The notes below the pieces were generated by a model that saw only the letters and a program-made list of their open reading frames with translations, had not been told where the DNA came from and searched no databases. A program made the position numbers and the translations under genes. A stretch of 50,247 nucleotides of DNA from Novipirellula artificiosorum (GTDB taxonomy: Bacteria > Planctomycetota > Planctomycetia > Pirellulales > Pirellulaceae). Each line of letters starts with the position of its first letter. Within the stretch, counting starts at the first letter, position 1. Positions 32,139 through 41,057 of the stretch are shown piece by piece. The stretch is taken from the NCBI RefSeq assembly GCF_007860135.1, contig NZ_SJPV01000024.1, positions 4,823-55,069 of the forward strand, given 5' to 3'.

Positions 32139-35100
32139 ATGAATGATCGTCCGCCAATGACAACGGCGGTACCGCTGTTGCGACGACTCTGTTTGGTTAT
32201 CGGGTTGCTATTGTCGACCAATGGATTCGGCGACGATGGTGAGACGACCGATTCTGCTGACCAACGCGCGGCGGTGCATCTGCTTTCGGAGGAATGGATG
32301 CGTGATCCGTATATCGTGCTGCATCGCGATGGCAACTACTACTTGACCTGCACCCGACTTGGTCACACCACCGGTGGCGTTCAAGGGATTGAGACTTGGA
32401 AGAGCACGAACCTGACCGATTGGACTCCGGCGGGAGTTCCGTGGACGTTCGATGATTCGAGTTGGATCAAAGACGTCAAACCACGCCCGCAAGATCGCAA
32501 GGATGAGTTTTGGCTGTGGGCTCCTGAACTGCACTTCCTGAATGATCGCTGGGTCGGCGTGCATACGACCAACCGCGGGCGAGCCAATCTGCTGGTTTCA
32601 AAATCGCCCAGCATCACGTCCGAATACACCGAGCCGATGGAGAACAGCTTTGGGCATCGGCACGATCCGTTTGTGTTCAACCATGACGACGGATCAAACT
32701 GGTTGGTGTGGGCGTGTGCCAAAATTGCCAAGTTGAAGCCCGACTTCAGTGGCTTTGAGGGCAAAGAAATCTCGATTCGTCCGTCGGATCGAAAACTGGG
32801 TCATGAGGGTTGTGTGATCCGCAAAATTGGTAGCAAGTATGTGCTGTTTGGCACTGCTTGGAGCACCGACCAAATGCGTCACGGGACTTACAATCTCTAC
32901 TACTGCACCGCTGACAATCTGACCGGTCCGTATGGCCCACGTCAGTTCGCTGGTCGTTTTTGTGGGCACGGAACGCCCTTTCAAGACAAGTCGGGACGAT
33001 GGTGGACGACCGCGTTTCTGAACGGCCAGTACGAGACCGATCCGGTCAAGGGCCAAGCATTGATCGACCAGGGGAAAGCGTGGACGCTCAATCCCAAAGG
33101 TTTGACGCTGGTGCCCCTGGATGTACGAATTCAGGAAGATAGCGACGTTCGTGTTCGAGCTATTCCAACCGAATACGCAAATCCCGGTCCGGAAGAGGTT
33201 CAGCAATTCGACGTCACGCGTCCAACGTTCTCCGTCATTTCGCCGGTATCGGAACCGAGTTTCGAATCAGCCCAAATCGCTTCTGGTCCGAAGTTGCAGA
33301 CAGGTGACTGGATCGTCAACGATTCGCAAACGGTGACGGGCCAGCACATTCGTCTGCGCGGGAACCTGATTCTCGATCCAGGTGCAGAACTGACGCTGGT
33401 CGATTGCACAATCGAATTGATCGGCGACCGCTCGCGGGATCACATTGTCGATTGGCGCGGCGGGAACTTGACGACTCGCAACACGACGATCGGCGGCGGG
33501 CTGGTCGATGGACGGGCGATTCATACTGTCTTTCATGTCTACAACGGACGCTGGGATGCGACCGATACCGTGGTCCAGTACGCCTACGGAATCAGTTTCG
33601 GAAGAGATGCAAGCGTGCCATCCGTCTTGCGAGCAACACGACTGACCGCAGGTCCGCGTCACGATGCGATTCTGTTAGCCAATCACGGCGATGTGGAACT
33701 AACCGATTGCAATTTCCCGATCGCGGTTGGTGTTTTCGCCGACCAGGGCGGCGAGGTCTCGCTTGACCTGCCTGTCGGCAAGCCTGTCAGCATGATGTTT
33801 GACAAGACGGTCATCCCAGGATGCACCTACCGCGCCAAGCTGACTCGTCACACCGTCGACGGTCAATGGTTCGTCTTCGTGCGAAGTATCAAGCCCGCCG
33901 ATGAAGCGCCTCCGTACACCGTCGTGCTCAATGATTGCCCGAAAGTTTTGCCGTCGGTGTTGAGTTGGAATGTGAAGGCCGATTTGCGAATCAGCAAAGA
34001 CTTGAGTGAACCATTGGTTGTCGGCAACACAACGATCAAGCGAGGCGAACATCCGCCCGGCATCACCATGTGGAGCTTCTACGGCGGCGGAGACCGATAC
34101 GACCTGACACTGCGCGGTAGCAACGTTCGGATCGCTGAGTTCATGCATCGTGGCGGAAGAGCTCGCATCCTGGGCGATCCCGATGCCGACAACTTGTTCA
34201 ACCTCGGCTGCACGACGCTGGAAATGTCCAACGACGCGCAGCTCCAGCTCAGCCATGTGCATTTGGGCAGACCGGCGAACTGGAGTCCCTCGCCCGCGAT
34301 GGCCGAAGTGAACTTGACGGATGACGCTCGACTGACTGGCGAGAACTGCACCGCCAACAATGTCGAGTTCCATGCAAGCGACAATTCGAGTGTCAAGGTT
34401 CAGCTTTCAACAACAGACGGTGAGATCAATCAAGTCGAGGAGGGTGGTCAGATTCAACTAATTTCTGCCTCATCTCCGAAGCGACACAATGTATTGATGA
34501 TCGCGGTCGACGACTTGAAGGCGATCTCGTCAAACCACGTCGCCGGCAAAGACCACTTTCTGCATCATCTGTATCCCGATCAGAGACTTCGCGCCGAAGT
34601 CCAGAAGCGGTTGACGCCGAACATCGACCGACTCGCCGCGATGTCGATGGAATTCACGCGAGCGACATGTTCCTCGCCGGTGTGCAATCCTTCCCGAGCC
34701 GCCATCATGACGGGAATCCCGGGCACGGTCTCGGGACTGACCGGGAACTATGATTCGGTCTTCTTTCGCGACTGGGAATTTGGCGGCAAGAAACCGCTCG
34801 CCGACGCAATCACACTTCCAGAACTCCTCAAGTCCAACGGCTGGTACACGGCCAGCAGCGGCAAGATTTTCCATAGCTCGTCGATGCGAGACGAGTCGGA
34901 TTTCCCGCGATCTTGGAACGATTGGACTCGCGTGAGCAAGGGAGCCGGCAAGGTCAAACTGACACGTTGGAGTGAGCCGATCAAGAACACTTCTTACGGA
35001 AGCCTGCATCAATCCGGACAAGAAGGCGACGATGACGCGACGTTCGATCAGTGTGCGGACTACCGCCGCGCCGACCTGTTTGGCCGATTGCTTGAAAACG

Positions 35101-36044
35101 GCACCGTGGTGAACCGGGACGATTCGTTTGCGCTGCCGAAGGATTCGCCGTTCTTCTTAGCTTGCGGCATCTTTCGGCCACACGCCCCGTACTTTGTCAC
35201 CAAAGACTTGATCGACCTATTTCCGATTTCCGAAATGTCGGCGGACCGCGAATTGATGAATCGCCTGATCGCCGACTGCGACGACCTCTGCCCCGCTGGA
35301 CTGCGAACGACCAGCGTTAAGCGTGACGGTGACAAGTTTGTTTACAACAGCCAGCCATTCGCAATGCGATTGAAAGCTGGCCTTGAACTGCAACCCGGAG
35401 ACGGAGACCTCGGATCGTGGGCGTCGATGATCCAGCACTACCTTGCCTCGGTGGCATTGGCGGATCGCTGCATCGGTCGTTTGATCGACGGATTAGAAGC
35501 CAGCGATCATGACGACAACACCATGGTGATTCTTTGGAGCGATCATGGTTATCACCTTGGCGAAAAGATGCACGAGGCAAAGTACAAATTGTGGGATGAC
35601 GCGGGTAATGTCATGTTCATGATCCATGACCCACAGAGTCCGAAGAGCCACGGGAAGGTCTATTCCAAACCAGTGAGCTTGTTGGACGTCTATCCAACGG
35701 TTGCGTCAGTCGCGGGCATTGAGATGCCCGACGAACGACAGAACGGCGTCGACTTATCGAAAGTCTTGTCGGATCCGACGCAGCAACGCAGCGATCACGT
35801 CGTTGGGGCATGGAGCGCGAACAGACCCGAGACGTTGGACATGTTCATCATGAATGACACTTACCGTTTGCTGCGTTTCAAAGATGACCCTAAGCAAATT
35901 GAACTTTACAAAATCGATGTTGACCCTAACGAAGAAACCAATTTGGCCGACGATCCTGCGTATGCAACCGTGATTGACGACCTGACAAAACAACTCGATT
36001 CCTATCCGAGAACACAATTCAGGCCAAACGTCCAGCCGAAATAA
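32139..36044 (+). CDS. Triple fusion: GH43-like propeller - beta-helix-like domain - type I sulfatase
   Basis: 1,301 aa exported protein. Signal peptide about 10-31. Module 1 (about 45-345): GH43/GH117-like five-bladed propeller with MRDPYIVL (Asp56), HRHDPFVF (Asp176) and GHEGCVI (Glu223) at the expected catalytic spots. Module 2 (about 388-775): all-beta, right-handed-helix-like repeats of the form TLVDCTIEL / TTRNTTIGGG / VELTDCNFPI, shared with the protein at 45536. Module 3 (about 783-1301): S1 sulfatase with MIAVDDLK, formylglycine motif C-N-P-S-R (Cys849) and LWSDHGYHLGEK, of the iduronate-2-sulfatase-like type. ATG 32139 is preceded by GGAG. Four bases separate it from the next gene. 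One secreted chain could bind, deglycosylate and desulfate the same polymer; the linkage is unknown. Confidence 0.85.
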   Translation: MNDRPPMTTAVPLLRRLCLVIGLLLSTNGFGDDGETTDSADQRAAVHLLSEEWMRDPYIVLHRDGNYYLTCTRLGHTTGGVQGIETWKSTNLTDWTPAGVPWTFDDSSWIKDVKPRPQDRKDEFWLWAPELHFLNDRWVGVHTTNRGRANLLVSKSPSITSEYTEPMENSFGHRHDPFVFNHDDGSNWLVWACAKIAKLKPDFSGFEGKEISIRPSDRKLGHEGCVIRKIGSKYVLFGTAWSTDQMRHGTYNLYYCTADNLTGPYGPRQFAGRFCGHGTPFQDKSGRWWTTAFLNGQYETDPVKGQALIDQGKAWTLNPKGLTLVPLDVRIQEDSDVRVRAIPTEYANPGPEEVQQFDVTRPTFSVISPVSEPSFESAQIASGPKLQTGDWIVNDSQTVTGQHIRLRGNLILDPGAELTLVDCTIELIGDRSRDHIVDWRGGNLTTRNTTIGGGLVDGRAIHTVFHVYNGRWDATDTVVQYAYGISFGRDASVPSVLRATRLTAGPRHDAILLANHGDVELTDCNFPIAVGVFADQGGEVSLDLPVGKPVSMMFDKTVIPGCTYRAKLTRHTVDGQWFVFVRSIKPADEAPPYTVVLNDCPKVLPSVLSWNVKADLRISKDLSEPLVVGNTTIKRGEHPPGITMWSFYGGGDRYDLTLRGSNVRIAEFMHRGGRARILGDPDADNLFNLGCTTLEMSNDAQLQLSHVHLGRPANWSPSPAMAEVNLTDDARLTGENCTANNVEFHASDNSSVKVQLSTTDGEINQVEEGGQIQLISASSPKRHNVLMIAVDDLKAISSNHVAGKDHFLHHLYPDQRLRAEVQKRLTPNIDRLAAMSMEFTRATCSSPVCNPSRAAIMTGIPGTVSGLTGNYDSVFFRDWEFGGKKPLADAITLPELLKSNGWYTASSGKIFHSSSMRDESDFPRSWNDWTRVSKGAGKVKLTRWSEPIKNTSYGSLHQSGQEGDDDATFDQCADYRRADLFGRLLENGTVVNRDDSFALPKDSPFFLACGIFRPHAPYFVTKDLIDLFPISEMSADRELMNRLIADCDDLCPAGLRTTSVKRDGDKFVYNSQPFAMRLKAGLELQPGDGDLGSWASMIQHYLASVALADRCIGRLIDGLEASDHDDNTMVILWSDHGYHLGEKMHEAKYKLWDDAGNVMFMIHDPQSPKSHGKVYSKPVSLLDVYPTVASVAGIEMPDERQNGVDLSKVLSDPTQQRSDHVVGAWSANRPETLDMFIMNDTYRLLRFKDDPKQIELYKIDVDPNEETNLADDPAYATVIDDLTKQLDSYPRTQFRPNVQPK

Positions 36045-36048
36045 AATT

Positions 36049-39000
36049 ATGTCGATTCCAATCATCACGAATTGCATTGGCTCTTTTCTGGTCTTGCTTA
36101 GTCTTTGCGAGTCAGTAGCCGCCGACGAAACTTCTCGCCCAAACTTTCTGTTCATCGCGATTGATGACCTGAATGACTTTGCTGGGTATGCAGCGGAAGA
36201 GCCCGGAAACTTCCTGCAGGTGATCTACCCGGATGCTGATGTTCGCGCGGAAGTGTGCAAACGGCTGACGCCCAACCTTGATCGGCTGGCACGAGAAAGT
36301 GCTCCATTCATGCGAGCCTATTGCCCAAGTGCGCTTTGCGGTCCTTCGCGAACTTCACTGATGACCGGCGTACCACCGTATCAATCCGGCTACTATCTGC
36401 ACGATCGCCACTTCCGAACTTATGACTCGCTGAAAGACGCTGTCACGCTGCCGCAACAACTCAAGCAAAGCGGGTACTACACGACCGGCCTCGGCAAGTT
36501 GTTCCACAAGTCCACGGGAACCGTCGACGGACCGCTCAAGAATGACTGGTCCGACGCACGTCACTCTTGGTCGCAATGGATCAATCACGTCAGCGGATGC
36601 AACGGTGGCAGGCCAAGTATGTATTCGCCACCGAATGGCGGGAATATGGTGTTCGGTCCATCCCGGCTTAAGCTGGAGCAGTCGGGAGACTGGATAACTG
36701 CAGACTTTGCCGCTCGCTTAATTGAACATGGAACGGCGGAGATCAAAGGCAATGGTAAACGCGGCAAGGACGGCCCGGATTCCGTGACCTTGCCCGACGA
36801 CCAACCGTTCTTTCTTGGGTGCGGAATCTTTCGCCCTCATCTACCGTTCCACGCACCGCAGCGATTCTTTGATCTCTTTCCAACGGACCAGATGACAGGG
36901 CTGAATCGTCAGTCTCTCGAATCAGTCATCGCCGACTTGGATGATCTGCCCAGCGGTGCGCAGCGTTTCAGTGACTTCACCGGTGGCAAGATGAAAGTGG
37001 TGATGGAGCACGCCCGTTCGATCGGTGGCACAAAAGCTGAAATACCGGCATGGCGTGAGATGGTTCAATCGTATCTCGGTTGCGTCGCGTTCGCCGACGC
37101 GTGTCTCGGTCGACTACTCGATGGCTATGAGAAATCGCCGCAACATGAAAACACGGTTCTCTTTCTGTGGAGCGATCACGGTTATCACTTGGGTGCGAAG
37201 TATCACGTCGCGAAACAGGCGTTGTGGGAGGAAGCCAACCGCGTGCAGTTTATCGTCCATGATCCACGCAAGCCCGGTAGTTGTGACGGAAAACTCCGTC
37301 GTCAACTCGTCAGTTTGAACGATCTCTATCCGACGATTTGCGAGTTGGCCGGGACTGATGTCGGTCCACAACTTGCAGTCGGCAAGAGCATCGTGCCGCT
37401 GATCGAAGATGTAGACGCGCCGGCGGTACATGAGCATCTGTTGATGACGTACATGAAGGGCAACCACAGCGTCCGCACGGCGACTCACAAGTTGAATCGT
37501 TACCGAGACGAGAGTCTTGAGCTGTACAACATGGTGAACGACCCCTCGCAGTTGGACAATCTCGCGGGCGAGCCGGCGTTGAGCGATACCCAAGAGAAGT
37601 TGTCGCAAATCGTAGTGCAGGCTACGAGTCTGCCGGAACAACAAGCTGCGAGTCAGGTCAAAGACAAGGGTAACAAGCAAGATCGGCCAGCAGCCCGTGC
37701 TACGAACAACCCATTGCAAGTCGACGGGCACGATTTCTTTGGAGCCGATCCCTCGGTCGTCATTGCCGACGATGGACGATTGTTTCTGTTTCCGACGACC
37801 GACAATCGCGACTGGAACCAACAGTTTGGTTGGTCGAGCTACTCGACGACCGATCTGGTGAATTGGACCAATCATGGCGTCGTGTTTTCCAACGAAGACT
37901 CCGCTTGGGGAACGCTTAAAGCGTGGGCGCCTGACGTTACAAAGAAAGACGGCAAGTACTACTTGTACTATTACTTCAACAACGGCGGTGGCGGCAAAGG
38001 TGGCGTCGGAGTCGCCGTTGCTGACCAAGCGGAAGGCCCGTTCAAGGAATTGACGAAGGAGAAGCTTTGCCGCGGACATGACCCGGCAGTCTTCGGCGAC
38101 GATGATGGGCGGTACTGGCTCTACTTGCAGGACGAAGTCTACGAGCTGGGCGATGACATGGCGTCGCTGAAGTCGGGGCCAACGAACCTCAACCTCGAAT
38201 ATCGCCCGGAGAGGTTTGAAGCCGCTTACGTCTTCAAGCGGGAGGATATTTACTACTTCACGATCGCTCGCGGTTGGAACAACCTGATTTACTACACCGG
38301 GAAATCACCAACGGGACCGTTTGAGTTTCGCGGCGAATTCATGAAGCCGTACGGTGGCAACAATCACCATTCGATCGTGAAATACACCGGACGCTGGATG
38401 ATCTTTTACCACGAGTGGGTGAAGAACGATCCCGTTCACCAACGACAACTTCGCGCTGAGTATTTGAATTTCAATGAAGACGGCACGATTCAAATGGTCG
38501 AACCAACGGAAGCCGGCGTTTCGCAGCCAGAACTGAAAAACGTTGGTGTCGATGGTAACCCGAAGCGAAAGCGAGGCCCCGGCCCGCCCGATTCTCTCTC
38601 GCTCACGCGTCGGGTTCCCAACAGAAACGCCGACAACCTTGCCGCACATCACCGAGCCTTTCAAATCCTTGATGAGAAGGTTCGTGATCCATTCATCACT
38701 CGTGGCCCCGATGGACGGTTCTATTTGACCGGTACGACGGCTGGATCGCACTGGGGTGACAAGGTCGGCATTCGCTTGTGGAAGTCCGAGAACCTGATCG
38801 ACTGGGAAGACGTTGGTTACGTGTGGGAACTGAACAAGGACGGAAAGCAACAGGGCAGTTGGCATTTCGATCGTCAAGCCAAAGCGAGCGTCAAGAACGG
38901 ACGAGCCATCTGGGCACCGGAAATCCACTACCTCAATGGAACTTGGTGGATTCCACACAGTGTCAACGTTGCTGGCCACGGTTTGCTGAAGAGCACGTCC

Positions 39001-39606
39001 GGTAAGCACGAGGGGCCGTACGTTTCTCTACCAGCGATTGCTGACCGTGGCATCGACGCTCATTTGTTTCAAGAAGACGGCAAGACGTATTACTTATGGG
39101 GCTACGACAATATCGTTCGGATGAAAGATGACCTGTCGGGGACAGCCGAGGAGCTGAAACGAATCACTCCTTCTGGGAAGCACCCGCTCGGATACGAAGG
39201 AATTCTGGTTCAGAAGATCGGCAACAAGTACTTGCTGATCGCGTCGGGACGATATGGCTACGAGCTATCGGACACGTACGACTTATATTACTGCGTCGCT
39301 GACTCGCTGCACGGTCCCTACGGTCCGCGACGAATGGCAGTCAAAAACGCTGGCCACGGAAACCTATTCCAAGACGACGATGGTCGCTGGTGGTGTACGG
39401 CCTTCGATCACGAATTCGTGCAGAGCAAGAATCGTTGGACACCGTGGATCGTTCCCATTGAGATCGTCGAGACCGACGACGACATCGTCATCGAAGTGAA
39501 CGATCAGCGATTTCGGCCAACAGCAGAGGATCAGCAACAAGTCGAACAGCTGAATGAAACAGGAATTCCATCCGGACGCGAGGGAAAGAAACCATGGGAC
39601 CAATAG
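36049..39606 (+). CDS. Triple fusion: type I sulfatase - GH43 - GH43-like
   Basis: 1,185 aa exported protein. Signal peptide 1-25. Module 1 (about 28-525): S1 sulfatase of the iduronate-2-sulfatase-like type, FIAIDDLND, motif C-G-P-S-R (Cys97), LWSDHGYHLGAK. Module 2 (about 555-825): GH43 propeller with GADPSV, WAPDV, HDPAVF and a Glu in RFEAAYVF. Module 3 (about 880-1160): second GH43-like propeller with RDPFITRG, WAPEIHY, IDAHLF and GYEGILV, closest to module 1 of the preceding protein. Modules 2 and 3 are joined by a linker encoded by a palindromic repeat (38555-38618). Module order is the mirror of the preceding gene. Its end overlaps the next gene by 13 bases. Likely releases pentose or anhydro-sugar units from a sulfated chain; the exact specificity is inference. 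Confidence 0.87.
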   Translation: MSIPIITNCIGSFLVLLSLCESVAADETSRPNFLFIAIDDLNDFAGYAAEEPGNFLQVIYPDADVRAEVCKRLTPNLDRLARESAPFMRAYCPSALCGPSRTSLMTGVPPYQSGYYLHDRHFRTYDSLKDAVTLPQQLKQSGYYTTGLGKLFHKSTGTVDGPLKNDWSDARHSWSQWINHVSGCNGGRPSMYSPPNGGNMVFGPSRLKLEQSGDWITADFAARLIEHGTAEIKGNGKRGKDGPDSVTLPDDQPFFLGCGIFRPHLPFHAPQRFFDLFPTDQMTGLNRQSLESVIADLDDLPSGAQRFSDFTGGKMKVVMEHARSIGGTKAEIPAWREMVQSYLGCVAFADACLGRLLDGYEKSPQHENTVLFLWSDHGYHLGAKYHVAKQALWEEANRVQFIVHDPRKPGSCDGKLRRQLVSLNDLYPTICELAGTDVGPQLAVGKSIVPLIEDVDAPAVHEHLLMTYMKGNHSVRTATHKLNRYRDESLELYNMVNDPSQLDNLAGEPALSDTQEKLSQIVVQATSLPEQQAASQVKDKGNKQDRPAARATNNPLQVDGHDFFGADPSVVIADDGRLFLFPTTDNRDWNQQFGWSSYSTTDLVNWTNHGVVFSNEDSAWGTLKAWAPDVTKKDGKYYLYYYFNNGGGGKGGVGVAVADQAEGPFKELTKEKLCRGHDPAVFGDDDGRYWLYLQDEVYELGDDMASLKSGPTNLNLEYRPERFEAAYVFKREDIYYFTIARGWNNLIYYTGKSPTGPFEFRGEFMKPYGGNNHHSIVKYTGRWMIFYHEWVKNDPVHQRQLRAEYLNFNEDGTIQMVEPTEAGVSQPELKNVGVDGNPKRKRGPGPPDSLSLTRRVPNRNADNLAAHHRAFQILDEKVRDPFITRGPDGRFYLTGTTAGSHWGDKVGIRLWKSENLIDWEDVGYVWELNKDGKQQGSWHFDRQAKASVKNGRAIWAPEIHYLNGTWWIPHSVNVAGHGLLKSTSGKHEGPYVSLPAIADRGIDAHLFQEDGKTYYLWGYDNIVRMKDDLSGTAEELKRITPSGKHPLGYEGILVQKIGNKYLLIASGRYGYELSDTYDLYYCVADSLHGPYGPRRMAVKNAGHGNLFQDDDGRWWCTAFDHEFVQSKNRWTPWIVPIEIVETDDDIVIEVNDQRFRPTAEDQQQVEQLNETGIPSGREGKKPWDQ
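38555..38618. repeat. NPKRKRG-type palindromic repeat inserted in frame
   Basis: Imperfect inverted repeat: aacccgaagcgaaagcgag (from 38557) pairs with ctcgctcacgcgtcgggtt near 38598-38616 with three mismatches around a GC-rich centre. Translated it gives GNPKRKRGPGPPD...RRVPNRNAD, which matches a repeat I know from planctomycete genomes where it is usually intergenic. Here it forms the linker between two GH43 modules. Confidence 0.75.
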
Positions 39607-41033
39607 TAAACGAATGCGGCAAGAGAGTGATGCATCTTTTCTCCGAAGTCTTTCGATTGTTGCTCGTGGCCGCGTTCATAATGACTTTCGCTCAAGAGAG
39701 CGATGCAGCAGACCAACCGAACATCGTTTTGGTGTTCATCGATGACATGGGTTGGGGCGACTTTTCGTGCTTCGGTAACGACGACGCCGAAACGCCCAAT
39801 ATCGACCGACTGGCGACCGAAGGTGTTCGATTCGAGCAGTTCTATGTCAACTCGCCGATCTGCTCACCCTCACGAACTGCGATTTCGACTGGCCAGTATC
39901 CGCAGCGTTGGCGGATCACGTCTTTCCTGAACAACCGCAAGGACAACCAGCGACGAGGAATGGCGCAGTGGCTTGATCCGAAGGCACCGATGCTGGCTCG
40001 ATCACTTCACGAGGCAGGCTACACGACCGGGCATTTCGGTAAGTGGCACATGGGCGGCCAACGCGATGTCAATGAGGCACCGGAGATCACCGAGTATGGT
40101 TTCGATGAATCGCTCACTAACTTTGAAGGAATGGGACCGAAGCTTCTGCCGCTGACGCTGAAGCCGGGGCAAAAGAAGCCCGGCAAAATTTGGGGTAAGG
40201 CCGAAAATTTGGGCGAGGGCTATCGGTGGATGCTTCGCAGCGAGATCACGACAGGTTTCGTGGACGCCGCGATTCCGTTCATCGACAAAGCTGCGAAAGC
40301 TAACAAGCCGTTCTACATCAATCTCTGGCCCGATGATGTTCACGCACCATTTTGGCCTCCCGTGGAAACTTGGGGTGATGGCTCAAAACGGCGACTCTAC
40401 TTGTCGGTGCTGGAGTCAATGGACAAGCAGTTCGGCAAACTGTTTGATCGCATTCGAGACGACGACGCACTTCGTGACAATACGTTGATATTGGTTTGCT
40501 CCGACAACGGTCCGGCACAAGGGGCTGGCGAAGCGGGACCGTTTCGCGGCTTCAAAACGCACCTCTACGAGGGTGGCGTCCGTTCGCCGCTCGTGGTTTG
40601 GGGGCCGGGAATTGCGAAGAAGCAAAACCATGTGGACAAGCAATCCGTGTTCTCCGCCATCGACCTTGTCCCGACTCTATTGGAACTGACGAACACGCCG
40701 TTTCCCAAAGACACAACATTCGATGGTGAGCATCTGGTCAACACGCTGCTTGGCGAAGGTGGCTCACGCGACGCACCCATCTTCTTCCGCCGCCCACCCG
40801 ATCGAGATTCCTTCTACGGGGTCGAAGACCTTCCTGATCTGGCGGTTCGATCCAGCAAGTGGAACTTGCTTTGCGAGTACGACGGTAGCGACGTCGAGCT
40901 GTACGACCTGAGCACTGACCCATCGGAGTCAATGAACCTAGCCGACCAGCATGTGGAAGTTGTAAGCGAACTAACGAAGTCGCTGCTGAGTTGGCATCAG
41001 TCCATGCCGCCAGACAATGGTCCCAGCCTTTAG
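39594..41033 (+). CDS. Exported type I sulfatase (copy B of a duplicated pair)
   Basis: 479 aa, signal peptide about 18-39. Same protein as the sulfatase at 25590 over nearly all of the mature part: formylglycine motif C-S-P-S-R (Cys90), VFIDDMGWG, GKWHMGGQRDVNEAPE, CSDNGPAQGAGEAGPF and the C-terminal WHQSMPPDNGP. Differences are scattered single residues, so the two are paralogues from a duplication and not a fresh copy. The ATG at 39594 lies 13 bases inside the preceding gene with GAGGG upstream; an ATG at 39630 is possible. No lyase gene follows this copy. Confidence 0.9.
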   Translation: MGPIVNECGKRVMHLFSEVFRLLLVAAFIMTFAQESDAADQPNIVLVFIDDMGWGDFSCFGNDDAETPNIDRLATEGVRFEQFYVNSPICSPSRTAISTGQYPQRWRITSFLNNRKDNQRRGMAQWLDPKAPMLARSLHEAGYTTGHFGKWHMGGQRDVNEAPEITEYGFDESLTNFEGMGPKLLPLTLKPGQKKPGKIWGKAENLGEGYRWMLRSEITTGFVDAAIPFIDKAAKANKPFYINLWPDDVHAPFWPPVETWGDGSKRRLYLSVLESMDKQFGKLFDRIRDDDALRDNTLILVCSDNGPAQGAGEAGPFRGFKTHLYEGGVRSPLVVWGPGIAKKQNHVDKQSVFSAIDLVPTLLELTNTPFPKDTTFDGEHLVNTLLGEGGSRDAPIFFRRPPDRDSFYGVEDLPDLAVRSSKWNLLCEYDGSDVELYDLSTDPSESMNLADQHVEVVSELTKSLLSWHQSMPPDNGPSL

Positions 41034-41057
41034 CAAATCCATGCAAGCGAAACCCCA

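Noticed and set aside
37114..38079. Minus-strand ORF of 321 aa inside the sulfatase/GH43 fusion
   Set aside because: No domain; the plus frame is a continuous multi-domain enzyme.
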